From contig NZ_VNJJ01000003.1 of NCBI RefSeq assembly GCF_007786475.1, forward strand, positions 166,055 through 230,054: a stretch of DNA of 64,000 nt, given 5' to 3'. A program made the translations under genes and the position numbers. Positions 32,686-41,388 of the stretch are shown piece after piece. The notes below the pieces were generated by a model that saw only the letters and a list, made by a program, of their open reading frames with translations, searched no databases and was not told the origin of the DNA. The stretch's first letter is position 1. Each line of letters begins with the position of its first letter. Source of the DNA: Cohnella terricola (GTDB taxonomy: Bacteria > Bacillota > Bacilli > Paenibacillales > Paenibacillaceae).

Positions 32686-33852
32686 ACCGGTACGCAGCCT
32701 GGCTCGTGGAAGCTCGTATGGAGCGATGAGTTCAACGGTGCGGCAGGCTCCGGTGTCGACTTGTCTAAGTGGACGTATGAGGTGGGCGGCGGCGGATTCG
32801 GCAACAATGAGCTGCAATATTATACCGACCGCACGGCTAACGTCTATATGGAGCAAGATCCGGCGGATGCGAACAACCGGTTCCTCGTGATCAAGGCGCA
32901 GCAAGAAAACTTCGGCAACCGCAATTACACGTCCGGCCGGATTAAGACACAGGGCAAGTACAGCTTCACGTACGGCAAAGTCGAGATGAGGGCGAAGCTG
33001 CCGCAAGGCCAAGGCATCTGGCCCGCCTTCTGGATGCTCGGCGATAATATCGACACTGTTAACTGGCCGAACAGCGGCGAAATCGACATTATGGAATTCG
33101 TCGGACAAACACCGACCACCGTGTACGGCACTCTTCACGGTCCGGACTACAACGGAGCTGGCGGCATCGGCGCGTCTCGTAGTTATGCGCCGGGCTTCAG
33201 CAACGACTTCCATACGTACGGAATCGAATGGGAGCCGAACATCGTCCGGTGGTACTTCGACGGGCAGCTGTTCCAAACGCGCACGATCGATGACCTGTCC
33301 GGCAGACAGTGGGTTTTCGACCATAACTTCTTTCTATTACTGAACCTTGCCGTAGGCGGCGATTGGCCCGGCGCGCCGAACGCTTCGACCGTCTTCCCAC
33401 AAAAGTACATGATCGACTACGTGCGCGTCTACCAGCGCGAAGGCGGTGTTTACCCGCCGCTACCGGCACGCACGATCACCACCATGCAAGCGGCTAACGG
33501 CCAATACGTCTGCGCCGACAATTTCAACGGCAGCCTGCTGACCGCCAACAGGACGACGGCCAGCACATGGGAGAAGTTCGAAGTCGTCGATGCAGGTGGC
33601 GGCAAAATCGCGCTTCGCGCTCTTATGAACTACAAGTTCGCAAGTGCTGGTGCGGGCGGCAACGGCCAATTGATTGCGAACCAGGAAACGTTCGGACCGT
33701 CCGAGACGTTCACGAAAGTCGTCAACGCCGACGGCACCGTCTCGCTCTTGTGCGTCGCCAACGGCAAATACGTAACCGCGAACGGAACGACATCGCTGAC
33801 GGCAAGCGCGACGTCCATCGGCGCGAACGAGAAGTTCCGCTTCTCGAACTAA
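31573..33852 (+). CDS. Secreted GH16 beta-1,3(4)-glucanase (laminarinase) with CBM6, F5/8C and beta-trefoil modules
   Basis: A 759-aa secreted enzyme. Signal peptide 1-28; CBM6 about 31-152; F5/8 type C (discoidin) about 157-287; chitobiase-C-like module about 291-372; GH16 about 378-630 with catalytic GEIDIMEF (Glu503, Asp505, Glu508); C-terminal fascin or ricin-like beta-trefoil about 636-759. GH16 laminarinases cut beta-1,3-glucan internally. GGAGG 7 bp before ATG 31573. The first 1113 coding bases are a near copy of the GH3 gene's start. Acts outside the cell with the GH64 and GH3 enzymes. Confidence 0.93.
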   Translation: MFKRKALQGLFALALIASPFVGLAPSQAAPGDPGKIEAENYVAMNGVQTEVCSEGGLNVAYIDAGDWMDYNVNVPVAGTYKIDFRVSSPYANTQLQLQKGGATLASVTLPNTGGYQTWQTVSTTANLAAGAQTLRVYAVTNGWNLNWLSITSDAAPVTSNLALNKPATASSTEAAYVAANAVDGNSATRWSSLFSDPQWISVDLGSVQTVSRVKLNWEAAYAKSYQIQVSTDGNGWENVYTTTTGGGGVKDVTFTAKNARYVRVYGTQRGTVYGYSLWDFEVYGSGTPQQQVAAPTFTPAAGTYATAQNVTITSTTTGATIKYTTDGSTPTAASATYTGPINVATSKTVKAIATKVGMTDSAVSTAAYTINTGTQPGSWKLVWSDEFNGAAGSGVDLSKWTYEVGGGGFGNNELQYYTDRTANVYMEQDPADANNRFLVIKAQQENFGNRNYTSGRIKTQGKYSFTYGKVEMRAKLPQGQGIWPAFWMLGDNIDTVNWPNSGEIDIMEFVGQTPTTVYGTLHGPDYNGAGGIGASRSYAPGFSNDFHTYGIEWEPNIVRWYFDGQLFQTRTIDDLSGRQWVFDHNFFLLLNLAVGGDWPGAPNASTVFPQKYMIDYVRVYQREGGVYPPLPARTITTMQAANGQYVCADNFNGSLLTANRTTASTWEKFEVVDAGGGKIALRALMNYKFASAGAGGNGQLIANQETFGPSETFTKVVNADGTVSLLCVANGKYVTANGTTSLTASATSIGANEKFRFSN

Positions 33853-33899
33853 GCGGGCGATAACGGCCCGAATGCGGGTCAGGTTTGCAGGCGGTATGA

Positions 33900-33935
33900 C
33901 AACGCTTTCGCGCAGCATACAGCGCGGAAGCGTTG
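33900..33935 (+). other. Strong hairpin between the GH16 and GH3 genes
   Basis: CAACGCTTTCGCGC (33900-33913) pairs with GCGCGGAAGCGTTG (33922-33935) with one or two mismatches. No T-run follows, so it is more likely an mRNA-stabilising or processing hairpin than a terminator. Confidence 0.55.
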
Positions 33936-33983
33936 CTTCCGGCGCTTAGAAGAAGACAGACAACGGATGGATGCAATGATTGA

Positions 33984-35140
33984 GATGCGAATGGATGATA
34001 AATGAATGACGAATGGGAGGAATCGTCATGTTCAATCGAAAAGCGCTGCAAGGGCTGCTCGCCCTAGCGTTGATAGCAAGCCCCTTCGTGGGGCTGGCGC
34101 CTTCGCAAGCCGCTCCCGGAGATCCGGGAAAGATTGAAGCGGAGAACTACGTCGCGATGAACGGCGTGCAGACAGAAGTTTGCTCGGAAGGTGGACTGAA
34201 TGTCGCCTATATCGATGCCGGAGATTGGATGGATTACAACGTCAACGTGCCGGTCGCTGGTACGTATAACATCGATTTCCGCGTATCCAGTCCGTATACC
34301 AATACGCAGCTCCAGCTTCAAAAGGGAGGCACAATTCTCGCCTCTGTGACGCTGCCGAACACCGGAGGTTATCAGACGTGGCAGACAGTGTCCACGACCG
34401 CGAACTTGGCCGCGGGCGCCCAGACGCTCCGCGTCTATGCGGTCACGAACGGGTGGAACCTGAACTGGCTGAGCATTACTTCGGATACTGCACCGGTATC
34501 GTCCAACCTGGCGCTGAACAAGCCGGCGACGGCGTCATCGACGGAGGGGGCGTATGCTGCGTCGAACGCGGTGGACGGCAATAGCGCCACTCGCTGGTCG
34601 TCGCTGTTCGCCGACCCGCAATGGATATCGGTCGACCTCGGCTCGGTTCAAACGGTCAGCCGCGTGAAGCTGAACTGGGAGGCGGCATACGCCAAGTCGT
34701 ACCAGATCCAGGTATCGACCGACGGCAACGGTTGGGAGAACGTCTATACGACGACGACCGGTGGCGGCGGAGTGGAAGATGTGACGTTCTCTGCGAAGAG
34801 CGCCCGTTACGTTCGCGTCTACGGCACGCAGCGCGGCACGGCTTATGGGTACTCCTTATGGGACTTCGAAGTATATGGATCGGGCACACCGCAACAGCAA
34901 GTTGCGGCGCCGACGTTCACGCCTGCGGCCGGTACGTACGCGACCGCGCAAAACGTAACGATCACGAGCGCGACGGCCGGCGCTACGATTAAGTACACGG
35001 CAGACGGCTCGACACCCACGGCGGCTTCGGCCACGTACACGGGTCCGATCACCGTCGCCGCCACGACGACGGTGAAGGCGATCGCGACGAAGGCTGGCAT
35101 GACGGATTCCGCCGTCTCCACGGCTGCCTATACGATTACG
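33984..35140 (+). repeat. Direct repeat copy B (1157 bp), 5' part of the GH3 gene
   Basis: Second copy of the repeat at 31529-32685, same length, covering leader, start codon, signal peptide, CBM6, F5/8C and chitobiase-C modules of the GH3 gene. Confidence 0.9.
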
Positions 35141-38100
35141 GCCGCGCCCGTCGCAGTAACGATTCCGGTAACCGGTCCCTACGCCCAATATTTGGAGATG
35201 GGATTGACGCCGGCCGATCTGGATCAGAAGACGACGTTGAAATCGCAAAACACAACCGTCAACCATACGTTGCGCTACAATGCCGGCACGACAGTGACGA
35301 TCGGCGTCAACTATATGGTCGAACAAAAACAGGTACTGTTCAAGACGACCGCGCCGAATGGCAGCCCGATCCAGGGCAATCCGCTGACATTCACCGTGCA
35401 TGCGAACACGGCGATCGCCGTGGACATTACCGATCCGGTCGTGACGTCGCCCAACATGGCTCTGAACAGGCCGACATTCGCATCGTCATCGATCAACGGC
35501 AACGTGGCGACGGCGGCGACGGATGGCAACGCGCAGACGCGCTGGGAGTCCGAGTTCTCCGATCCTCAATGGATCTACGTCGATCTCGGTTCGGTCAAGG
35601 CGATCGAGCGAGTGAAACTGACTTGGGAGACGGCCAGCTCCAAAGCGTACAAAATTCAAGTGTCCGATAATGCGACGAGCTGGAACGACATTTACACCCA
35701 GACGAATGGCGGGGGGAATGTCGAAGAGCCGCAGTTCGCGCCAGTGAACGGACGGTACGTAAGAATATACGCCACTTCGCGCAATACGGCTTATGGCCAC
35801 TCGCTGTGGGAATTCGAAGTGTACGGCCAGTCGACGCCGTTGCCGCCGCAGGTCGCGGCGCCTACGTTCTCGCCGGCAGGAGGTTCGTATACGACGCCGC
35901 AAAGCGTGACCATTTCGACCGCGACGGCAGGCGCGACGATCAAGTATACGACGGACGGCTCGATGCCGACCGCCGCGTCGGCGACGTATGCCGGCCCGAT
36001 CAATGTGACAGCGACGACGACGATCAAGGCGATCGCGATCAAAGCCGGCATGACGGATTCCGCCCCGGCTTCAGCGACGTATTCGATCTCGGCGTTCTCC
36101 GTGCTCGCGCCGACGAACGGCCAGATGATTACGTCGACCCGCACGCCAACGCTATCGTGGCAAGCGAAGGCGGGTACCGCCAAGTACGAAGTATGGGTGA
36201 ACGTGACTCGGAACGATTACGATTGGAACGCGTCCGGCAACTTGCTTGACCGCTACACGAAGGTTGGCGAAACGACAGGCACAACGTACGTCTCTCCGTC
36301 TCTTGTCGACCGGTGGACGTACAAATGGTACGTCATCGCGGTAGAAGGAGGCGGCGGGCGCAGCCAGTCCAACATCGGCCAATTCAGCGTGTATATGCCG
36401 TACATTGAGCAGGTCGCGGACGGCATCAACATCATCAATGGCAGCCGCGATTTGAACAAGAACGGCACGATCGAGCCTTACGAAGACTGGCATAACCCAA
36501 TCGAGGTGCGGCTGAACGATCTGATGTCGCGCATGACGAACGAGGAGAAGCTGAATCAACTGTTCTTCTCGCCCGAGTCCCTCGACGGCTTGAATACGAT
36601 GGCTGGCTACGTATTCTCGTACGGCGTAACCGGATTCATTACGGACGCGCAGAAGAAGGTTGCCGCCGAGCAGCGGCTCGGCATCCCAATCGCCTTTACC
36701 GGCGACAAAGTGCATGGCTGGAAAACGGTGTACCCAACGGAGCTCGGCCTGTCGGCGACTCGCAACCTGAACCTGATCTGGCAAGTCGGCGATCTCCAGC
36801 GCCGCGAGCATAAGGCGTGGGGCTTCACCGGCTCCCTCTCGCCGATCGCGGAAGTCAATACGAAGGTGCTGTATCCTCGCTTTCAGGAAGGGACAGGGGA
36901 GAACGCCGACTTTTCTGCCGCAATGATGCGGGCCCTGATCGCCGGCTTGCAAGGAGGGCCAGAGGTTAACCCAAAATCAATGATGATCACCGTCAAGCAC
37001 TGGCCAAGCCAGGGCGGCGGCGGCGAACAGTCGATCGTGTACGACGGGGTGACGATCAAGTGGCACATGAAGCCGTGGTACGCCGCGATGGATGCCAACA
37101 TGGGTACCGTTATGCCCGGCTACGGAGGATCCCCGTTCCTTGATCCGGCGAATAACGGCGCGGGAACAAGCAAGCCGACGCTGGATTACTTGCGCGATGT
37201 TATCGGCTTCAAAGGAGTCGTCATGACCGACTGGCTCGCTTCGTCCACCGACATCTCGGTCAAAAGCATCGGCGCTGGCAGCGACGTCATGGGCGGCGCG
37301 GTGGCATCGGGCACCGATTTTAATGCGCTTATCGCCGCCGTCGGTTGGCCGCGCATCAACGAGGCTGTCCGCAGGGTGCTCGATTTGAAATTCCGGCTTG
37401 GCATGTTCGAGAATCCGTACGGAGACCCGGACTATCCGACGACGATCTGGCACAACACGGAGAGCAATAATATCGTCACTGAGGCGGCGCGCCAGTCACT
37501 GACGCTGCTGAAAAACAACGGCGTGCTGCCGCTGAAAGCCAACAGCGGCGATACGATCGTCGTAGCCGGGCCTCGCGCGACTAGCGACGACATGGCCAAC
37601 GACAACATCGCCAACGTCATCTGGCAATCGATCTATCACGACAATCCCGCGGCCAAATCGTATTTCCAAGGCATCAAGGACAGAGCAGGTACGGGCGTCA
37701 ACGTCGTGTTGAACGACGCCACCCAAGCCAAAGCAGCCGTAGTCGTCATCGGCGAGAAAAGCTATACGCACGGGACGGAGTGGCCCGACAAGCAAGTTAC
37801 GCTGCCTGCCGACCAGGTCGCGCAAATCGACAAATTTTATAACAGAGGCATTCCCGTCATCGCAGTTGTCGTGATGCCGAGACCTTACGTCCTGACCGAC
37901 ATTTTGAACAAATGCGCCGCTGTCGTGGTCGTCTATCGACCGGGGAACGGAGGCGGACTGGCGACAGCCCAACTGCTGTTCGGCGATTATTTGCCTAAAG
38001 GCAAGCTGCCGTTCCAGCTTCCACGATCAGTCGACCAGGTCGGCACGGACAGCGTGACCAACCAACTGGAAAAATGGGATCTGCCTTATGACCTGGGCGC

Positions 38101-38224
38101 GACGGAAGCGCAGCGGGCTGAAATACGCAACTATATCAACAATAACCAGCCGGTTCCGACGACTTATGGCAATCCGCTATTCCCGTACGGCTACGGGCTG
38201 CAAAATTTTAATCCTTCTCCTTAA
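34028..38224 (+). CDS. Large secreted GH3 beta-glucosidase-type enzyme with multiple carbohydrate-binding modules
   Basis: A 1398-aa secreted enzyme. Signal peptide 1-28; CBM6 about 31-152; F5/8C about 157-287; chitobiase-C about 291-372; an unassigned domain, perhaps X2/Ig-like, about 376-475; second F5/8C about 480-615; second chitobiase-C about 618-700; FN3-like about 705-795; GH3 N- and C-domains about 800-1398. The GH3 nucleophile is probably Asp1068 in VVMTDW, with the substrate-binding KHWPSQGG upstream. It would trim oligosaccharides to glucose outside the cell, completing the work of GH64 and GH16. ATG at 34028, 7 bp after GGGAGG; 34013 lies before that site. Confidence 0.92.
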   Translation: MFNRKALQGLLALALIASPFVGLAPSQAAPGDPGKIEAENYVAMNGVQTEVCSEGGLNVAYIDAGDWMDYNVNVPVAGTYNIDFRVSSPYTNTQLQLQKGGTILASVTLPNTGGYQTWQTVSTTANLAAGAQTLRVYAVTNGWNLNWLSITSDTAPVSSNLALNKPATASSTEGAYAASNAVDGNSATRWSSLFADPQWISVDLGSVQTVSRVKLNWEAAYAKSYQIQVSTDGNGWENVYTTTTGGGGVEDVTFSAKSARYVRVYGTQRGTAYGYSLWDFEVYGSGTPQQQVAAPTFTPAAGTYATAQNVTITSATAGATIKYTADGSTPTAASATYTGPITVAATTTVKAIATKAGMTDSAVSTAAYTITAAPVAVTIPVTGPYAQYLEMGLTPADLDQKTTLKSQNTTVNHTLRYNAGTTVTIGVNYMVEQKQVLFKTTAPNGSPIQGNPLTFTVHANTAIAVDITDPVVTSPNMALNRPTFASSSINGNVATAATDGNAQTRWESEFSDPQWIYVDLGSVKAIERVKLTWETASSKAYKIQVSDNATSWNDIYTQTNGGGNVEEPQFAPVNGRYVRIYATSRNTAYGHSLWEFEVYGQSTPLPPQVAAPTFSPAGGSYTTPQSVTISTATAGATIKYTTDGSMPTAASATYAGPINVTATTTIKAIAIKAGMTDSAPASATYSISAFSVLAPTNGQMITSTRTPTLSWQAKAGTAKYEVWVNVTRNDYDWNASGNLLDRYTKVGETTGTTYVSPSLVDRWTYKWYVIAVEGGGGRSQSNIGQFSVYMPYIEQVADGINIINGSRDLNKNGTIEPYEDWHNPIEVRLNDLMSRMTNEEKLNQLFFSPESLDGLNTMAGYVFSYGVTGFITDAQKKVAAEQRLGIPIAFTGDKVHGWKTVYPTELGLSATRNLNLIWQVGDLQRREHKAWGFTGSLSPIAEVNTKVLYPRFQEGTGENADFSAAMMRALIAGLQGGPEVNPKSMMITVKHWPSQGGGGEQSIVYDGVTIKWHMKPWYAAMDANMGTVMPGYGGSPFLDPANNGAGTSKPTLDYLRDVIGFKGVVMTDWLASSTDISVKSIGAGSDVMGGAVASGTDFNALIAAVGWPRINEAVRRVLDLKFRLGMFENPYGDPDYPTTIWHNTESNNIVTEAARQSLTLLKNNGVLPLKANSGDTIVVAGPRATSDDMANDNIANVIWQSIYHDNPAAKSYFQGIKDRAGTGVNVVLNDATQAKAAVVVIGEKSYTHGTEWPDKQVTLPADQVAQIDKFYNRGIPVIAVVVMPRPYVLTDILNKCAAVVVVYRPGNGGGLATAQLLFGDYLPKGKLPFQLPRSVDQVGTDSVTNQLEKWDLPYDLGATEAQRAEIRNYINNNQPVPTTYGNPLFPYGYGLQNFNPSP

Positions 38225-38238
38225 ACATCTTGAATGAC

Positions 38239-38278
38239 AAAGCCTTTGCGGATCGAGCGTCCGCAAAGGCTTTTGTTC
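38239..38278 (+). terminator. Rho-independent terminator of the glucanase cluster
   Basis: AAAGCCTTTGCGGA pairs perfectly with TCCGCAAAGGCTTT around a 7-base loop, followed by TGTTCG. Ends the GH3 gene. Confidence 0.85.
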
Positions 38279-38309
38279 GTACTCGGCCTGAATTTAATCC
38301 AAGTCATTC

Positions 38310-39176
38310 CTATAATTTTCGGTATTGATGCGGGACTATGCCTGTTTCCTTGCGAAATACAAATGAATAATAGCTTGCACTTTGAAAACCACAGGATAAA
38401 GCGATCTCACTGACCGAGCGATCGGTTTCGAGCAACATCTCACAGCTTTTTTGGATTCGGTAACTTATTAGATAAGCGTTGGGCGATCGACCAATATATT
38501 TACTGAAAAGCATGCAACATTGACTTCTGCTTACTGACCCGGCTGCAGCAATATCTTGAAGGGTTATTTTATTTTCATAATTGCCATGTATGAAAGCAGT
38601 CATTTTCCAAACATAAATCCATGCTTGATCAATCGTCGTTTGTTCATTCTTCTCTTCTATATGATCCCCAATATTTGCACATAAACCTACTGCCATCGAT
38701 AGTAATCGGAGCGGATTGCGTTTTTCACTGTGCATTTCGTCGTATATTTTGTTTAGGCTTATGAGAGCATCCCTGTGCCAACATTCATGATCTGTTAGTA
38801 CGATGTAGTCCTCTGTTTTTGGACCAAATTTATCTTCCCAATATTGTTTGCCAATCCAGTGGTCATTTCCAAGGAGTGAAGGATTAATGCAAACCACAAT
38901 ATATTTACAATCAGTCATATCGTAAGAATAACCATGATGCATTCGATTACTATTAACGAAAATTCCATTTCCTTTGTCTAAATGAACCGTTTCGCCATTA
39001 ACAAAAAAATTCATATATCCGTCTAGCACAGAAATGAATTCCACGTCAGGATGCCAATGACATGCCTCGGCGAGTTTGTCAAAGGGGGTCAACGCCCCTT
39101 GTTGTACGTACAATTGGAGGTTCTTCAAATTATAATTCAATCGTTCGGATAAATCGGAAAACACATCCAGCTGCAA
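38310..39176 (-). CDS. AraC-family regulator with cupin domain
   Basis: A 288-aa regulator with an N-terminal AraC-type cupin (ACHWHPDVEFISVLDGYMNF near 40) and a C-terminal double HTH (LQDIAAAGSVSRSQCCMLFS and ISEIALSCGFQSASYYSFVF-type segments). Start taken as TTG 39176, 7 bp after GAGGTG; the ATG at 39194 has no ribosome binding site and lies in the operator region. Divergent from the MATE exporter; AraC proteins of this plan usually activate the neighbouring transport or sugar gene. Confidence 0.88.
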   Translation of the reverse strand: MQLDVFSDLSERLNYNLKNLQLYVQQGALTPFDKLAEACHWHPDVEFISVLDGYMNFFVNGETVHLDKGNGIFVNSNRMHHGYSYDMTDCKYIVVCINPSLLGNDHWIGKQYWEDKFGPKTEDYIVLTDHECWHRDALISLNKIYDEMHSEKRNPLRLLSMAVGLCANIGDHIEEKNEQTTIDQAWIYVWKMTAFIHGNYENKITLQDIAAAGSVSRSQCCMLFSKYIGRSPNAYLISYRIQKSCEMLLETDRSVSEIALSCGFQSASYYSFVFRKETGIVPHQYRKL

Positions 39177-39193
39177 CTTGTTACACCTCGCCA

Positions 39194-39240
39194 TTTCATA
39201 CGATTTTGATATTATTATAGCCGATTTTGATGGTATGAAA
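39194..39240. promoter_or_regulatory. Operator between AraC and MATE genes
   Basis: TTTCATAC (39194-39201) and GTATGAAA (39233-39240) are inverted; inside them GATTTTGAT occurs twice as a direct repeat (39202-39210, 39223-39231), 21 bp apart. Direct repeats two helical turns apart are typical AraC-family half sites. Confidence 0.65.
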
Positions 39241-39293
39241 TAAAATAATGAACTATTTTAATATTATCAATATAGATTGGAAAGGGGGAGAGC

Positions 39294-40676
39294 ATGTTAA
39301 GCCATATTAAATCTGCTACTCCATTCGATAGAAGCTTCAATCGTCAATTGTTCATCTTGGTTATACCTATTGCTTTACAGAACCTCATCTCAGCGTTAGC
39401 TGTTACGGTAGATGTAATCATGTTAGGTTTCATTAGTCAGTCTGCGATGTCTTCTGCATCTTTGGCTGGTCAGATCACATTTGTATTAACCTTATTTTAT
39501 ATGGGATTGGCCACAGGAGCAGGTATTCTAACCGCGCAATATTGGGGTAAAAACGATCTAAAGACAATTGAACGCGTTTTTAATATCGGATGTATGTTTT
39601 CTAGTGTTGTATCATTTGTTTTTTTCGCGATTTCTATGATTATGCCCGACATGCTAATGAAGATTTTCACTCATGATGGAGAGTTAATACAATATGGCTC
39701 GAGCTTCCTGCAAGTTCTCTCGTTCTCTTATTTAGTCGGCGGAATTTCACAGATGTACTTCAGCGTGATCAGAAGTATGGAAAATGCGCGCGCCAGTGCG
39801 TGGATAAGCTCCATGTCGCTCCTCATAAATATCGTTCTAAATGCATTTTGTATTTTTGTTCTTTATCCCGATAATCCCCAAAAGGCTATAGTGGCTGTTG
39901 CCTTATCGACTGTTCTTGCACGCGTGATAGAGTTCATATGTTGCATTGCTCATTCGGTTAGGGGAGATGTAAAGTTTAAATTTCCTTTGCGGGATACGAT
40001 TAATCGAAATTTACAAAAGGATTTCTTAAAGTACACGCTACCCGTCCAAGGAAATTACCTCGTTTGGGGAGGCGCTCTGACTGCAACTGCTGCGATTATA
40101 GGACATGTCAATTCGGATATGGTTGCTGCGAACTCAGTCGCCTCGGTGATAAAAAATCTAGCTATTGTCTTATGCGGGGGGATAGCGAGCGGGGGTTCCG
40201 TACTCATAGGTAAGTATCTTGGCAATGGCGAGATCGAGATGGCCAAAAGAGCCGGCAGTAAAATGAAAATGTATGCCATGGTATTCGGTGTCCTCGCAGG
40301 CGTCACCATATTGTTCATTAAACCTTTAGTGTACCAATTTGTAAGCTTGAATGAGCAAGCGCAGAGCTATCTGACTGGAATGTTGTTTATTTGTGCTTAT
40401 TACTGTATTCCGAAATCTATAAATTCCACAACGATCGGGGGAATATTCGTTGCGGGGGGCGATTCCAAGTTTGGATTTTGGTGCGACACGATCGTCATGT
40501 GGGGCATCATATTACCATTAGGATATTTAAGCGCATTTGTATGGCAATTCCCCCCGATAGCTTTATTCGCAATCATCTGTTTGGATGAAGTTATGAAGTG
40601 GCCTATCGCATTAATTCGCTACCACAAATATAAGTGGCTTAATAATATTACGAGGGATCTTTCTCAAGCGATTTGA
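39294..40676 (+). CDS. MATE-family efflux transporter
   Basis: A 460-aa membrane protein with about 12 helices in two halves. Seen: PIALQNLISALAVTVDVIMLG near 24 and the family's YMGLATGAGILTAQYWGKND near 80. MATE proteins export cationic drugs or metabolites with Na+ or H+. AAAGGGGGAG precedes the ATG. Divergent from the AraC-type regulator; the acetyltransferase gene follows 22 bp later and may be co-transcribed. Confidence 0.9.
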   Translation: MLSHIKSATPFDRSFNRQLFILVIPIALQNLISALAVTVDVIMLGFISQSAMSSASLAGQITFVLTLFYMGLATGAGILTAQYWGKNDLKTIERVFNIGCMFSSVVSFVFFAISMIMPDMLMKIFTHDGELIQYGSSFLQVLSFSYLVGGISQMYFSVIRSMENARASAWISSMSLLINIVLNAFCIFVLYPDNPQKAIVAVALSTVLARVIEFICCIAHSVRGDVKFKFPLRDTINRNLQKDFLKYTLPVQGNYLVWGGALTATAAIIGHVNSDMVAANSVASVIKNLAIVLCGGIASGGSVLIGKYLGNGEIEMAKRAGSKMKMYAMVFGVLAGVTILFIKPLVYQFVSLNEQAQSYLTGMLFICAYYCIPKSINSTTIGGIFVAGGDSKFGFWCDTIVMWGIILPLGYLSAFVWQFPPIALFAIICLDEVMKWPIALIRYHKYKWLNNITRDLSQAI

Positions 40677-40698
40677 ATGAACTAGGGAGGAATAACCG

Positions 40699-41328
40699 TT
40701 GAATATCAGAGAACGCATGGCGAGCATTCAATTGTTTACCGATCACGACCATAACTACCCGGAGGAAGCGGCAGAATTAGCAAAAGCTCGTCAACGCGGT
40801 AAAGCTTTATGTTATGAAATAAATCGTCTTCACCCAGATAATCTCGAACAACGTCTTAAGTTAATGAATGAGCTTTTTGAAAGCGTGGGCGAGAATGTAT
40901 GGATGGAACCTCCGATTCGAATGGCATATGGTTCAAATACGACAATAGGCAGCAATGTTTACATTAACTTTAATCTCACGGTCGTTGACGACTATAAAGT
41001 AACAATTGGAAACTATGTCATGTTCGGACCTAATGTGACTATTGCAGTTACGAATCATCCCGTACACCCCGACGTGCGTAGAGAGGGTGGAATGTTCGCG
41101 TTACCAGTCGTGATCGAGGATGACGTTTGGATAGGAAGCGGCGTAATCATCGTCCCAGGGGTTACGATCGGAAAGGGAAGCGTGATTGGAGCCGGAAGCG
41201 TGGTTACTAAGGACATACCCGCAAATGTAATTGCTGTTGGAAACCCTTGTAAGGTGCTTCGTGAAATTACGGAACGAGATAGGGAATATTATTACAAAGA
41301 CAAACGCGTTGATCAGGTTGAATGGTAA
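40699..41328 (+). CDS. Maltose/galactoside O-acetyltransferase-type hexapeptide enzyme
   Basis: A 209-aa left-handed beta-helix acetyltransferase of the Maa/LacA/NodL group. Seen: an N-terminal helical segment (ERMASIQLFTDHD), YGSNTTIGSNVYINFNLTVVDD near 74, the catalytic His region VTNHPVHPDVR near 117, and repeated hexapeptides (GSGVIIVPGVTIGKGSVIGA). It acetylates sugars with acetyl-CoA. TTG start at 40699 after AGGGAGG. Co-directional with the MATE gene. Confidence 0.9.
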   Translation: MNIRERMASIQLFTDHDHNYPEEAAELAKARQRGKALCYEINRLHPDNLEQRLKLMNELFESVGENVWMEPPIRMAYGSNTTIGSNVYINFNLTVVDDYKVTIGNYVMFGPNVTIAVTNHPVHPDVRREGGMFALPVVIEDDVWIGSGVIIVPGVTIGKGSVIGAGSVVTKDIPANVIAVGNPCKVLREITERDREYYYKDKRVDQVEW

Positions 41329-41388
41329 GTCGTGCACTGCGAAGGGAGCCTTTAATTTCTCGTATTCGCGCGGGATGATCCGGAATAC

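Noticed and set aside
35486-35902. Arg-rich minus frames opposite the GH16 and GH3 genes
   Set aside because: They mirror the Ala/Thr-rich module repeats and match no family.
29215-38224. Repeated APTF/YTTDGSTPT segments as a possible CRISPR-like or satellite repeat
   Set aside because: They are protein modules (chitobiase C-terminal-like) repeated at codon level within genes, not a non-coding array.
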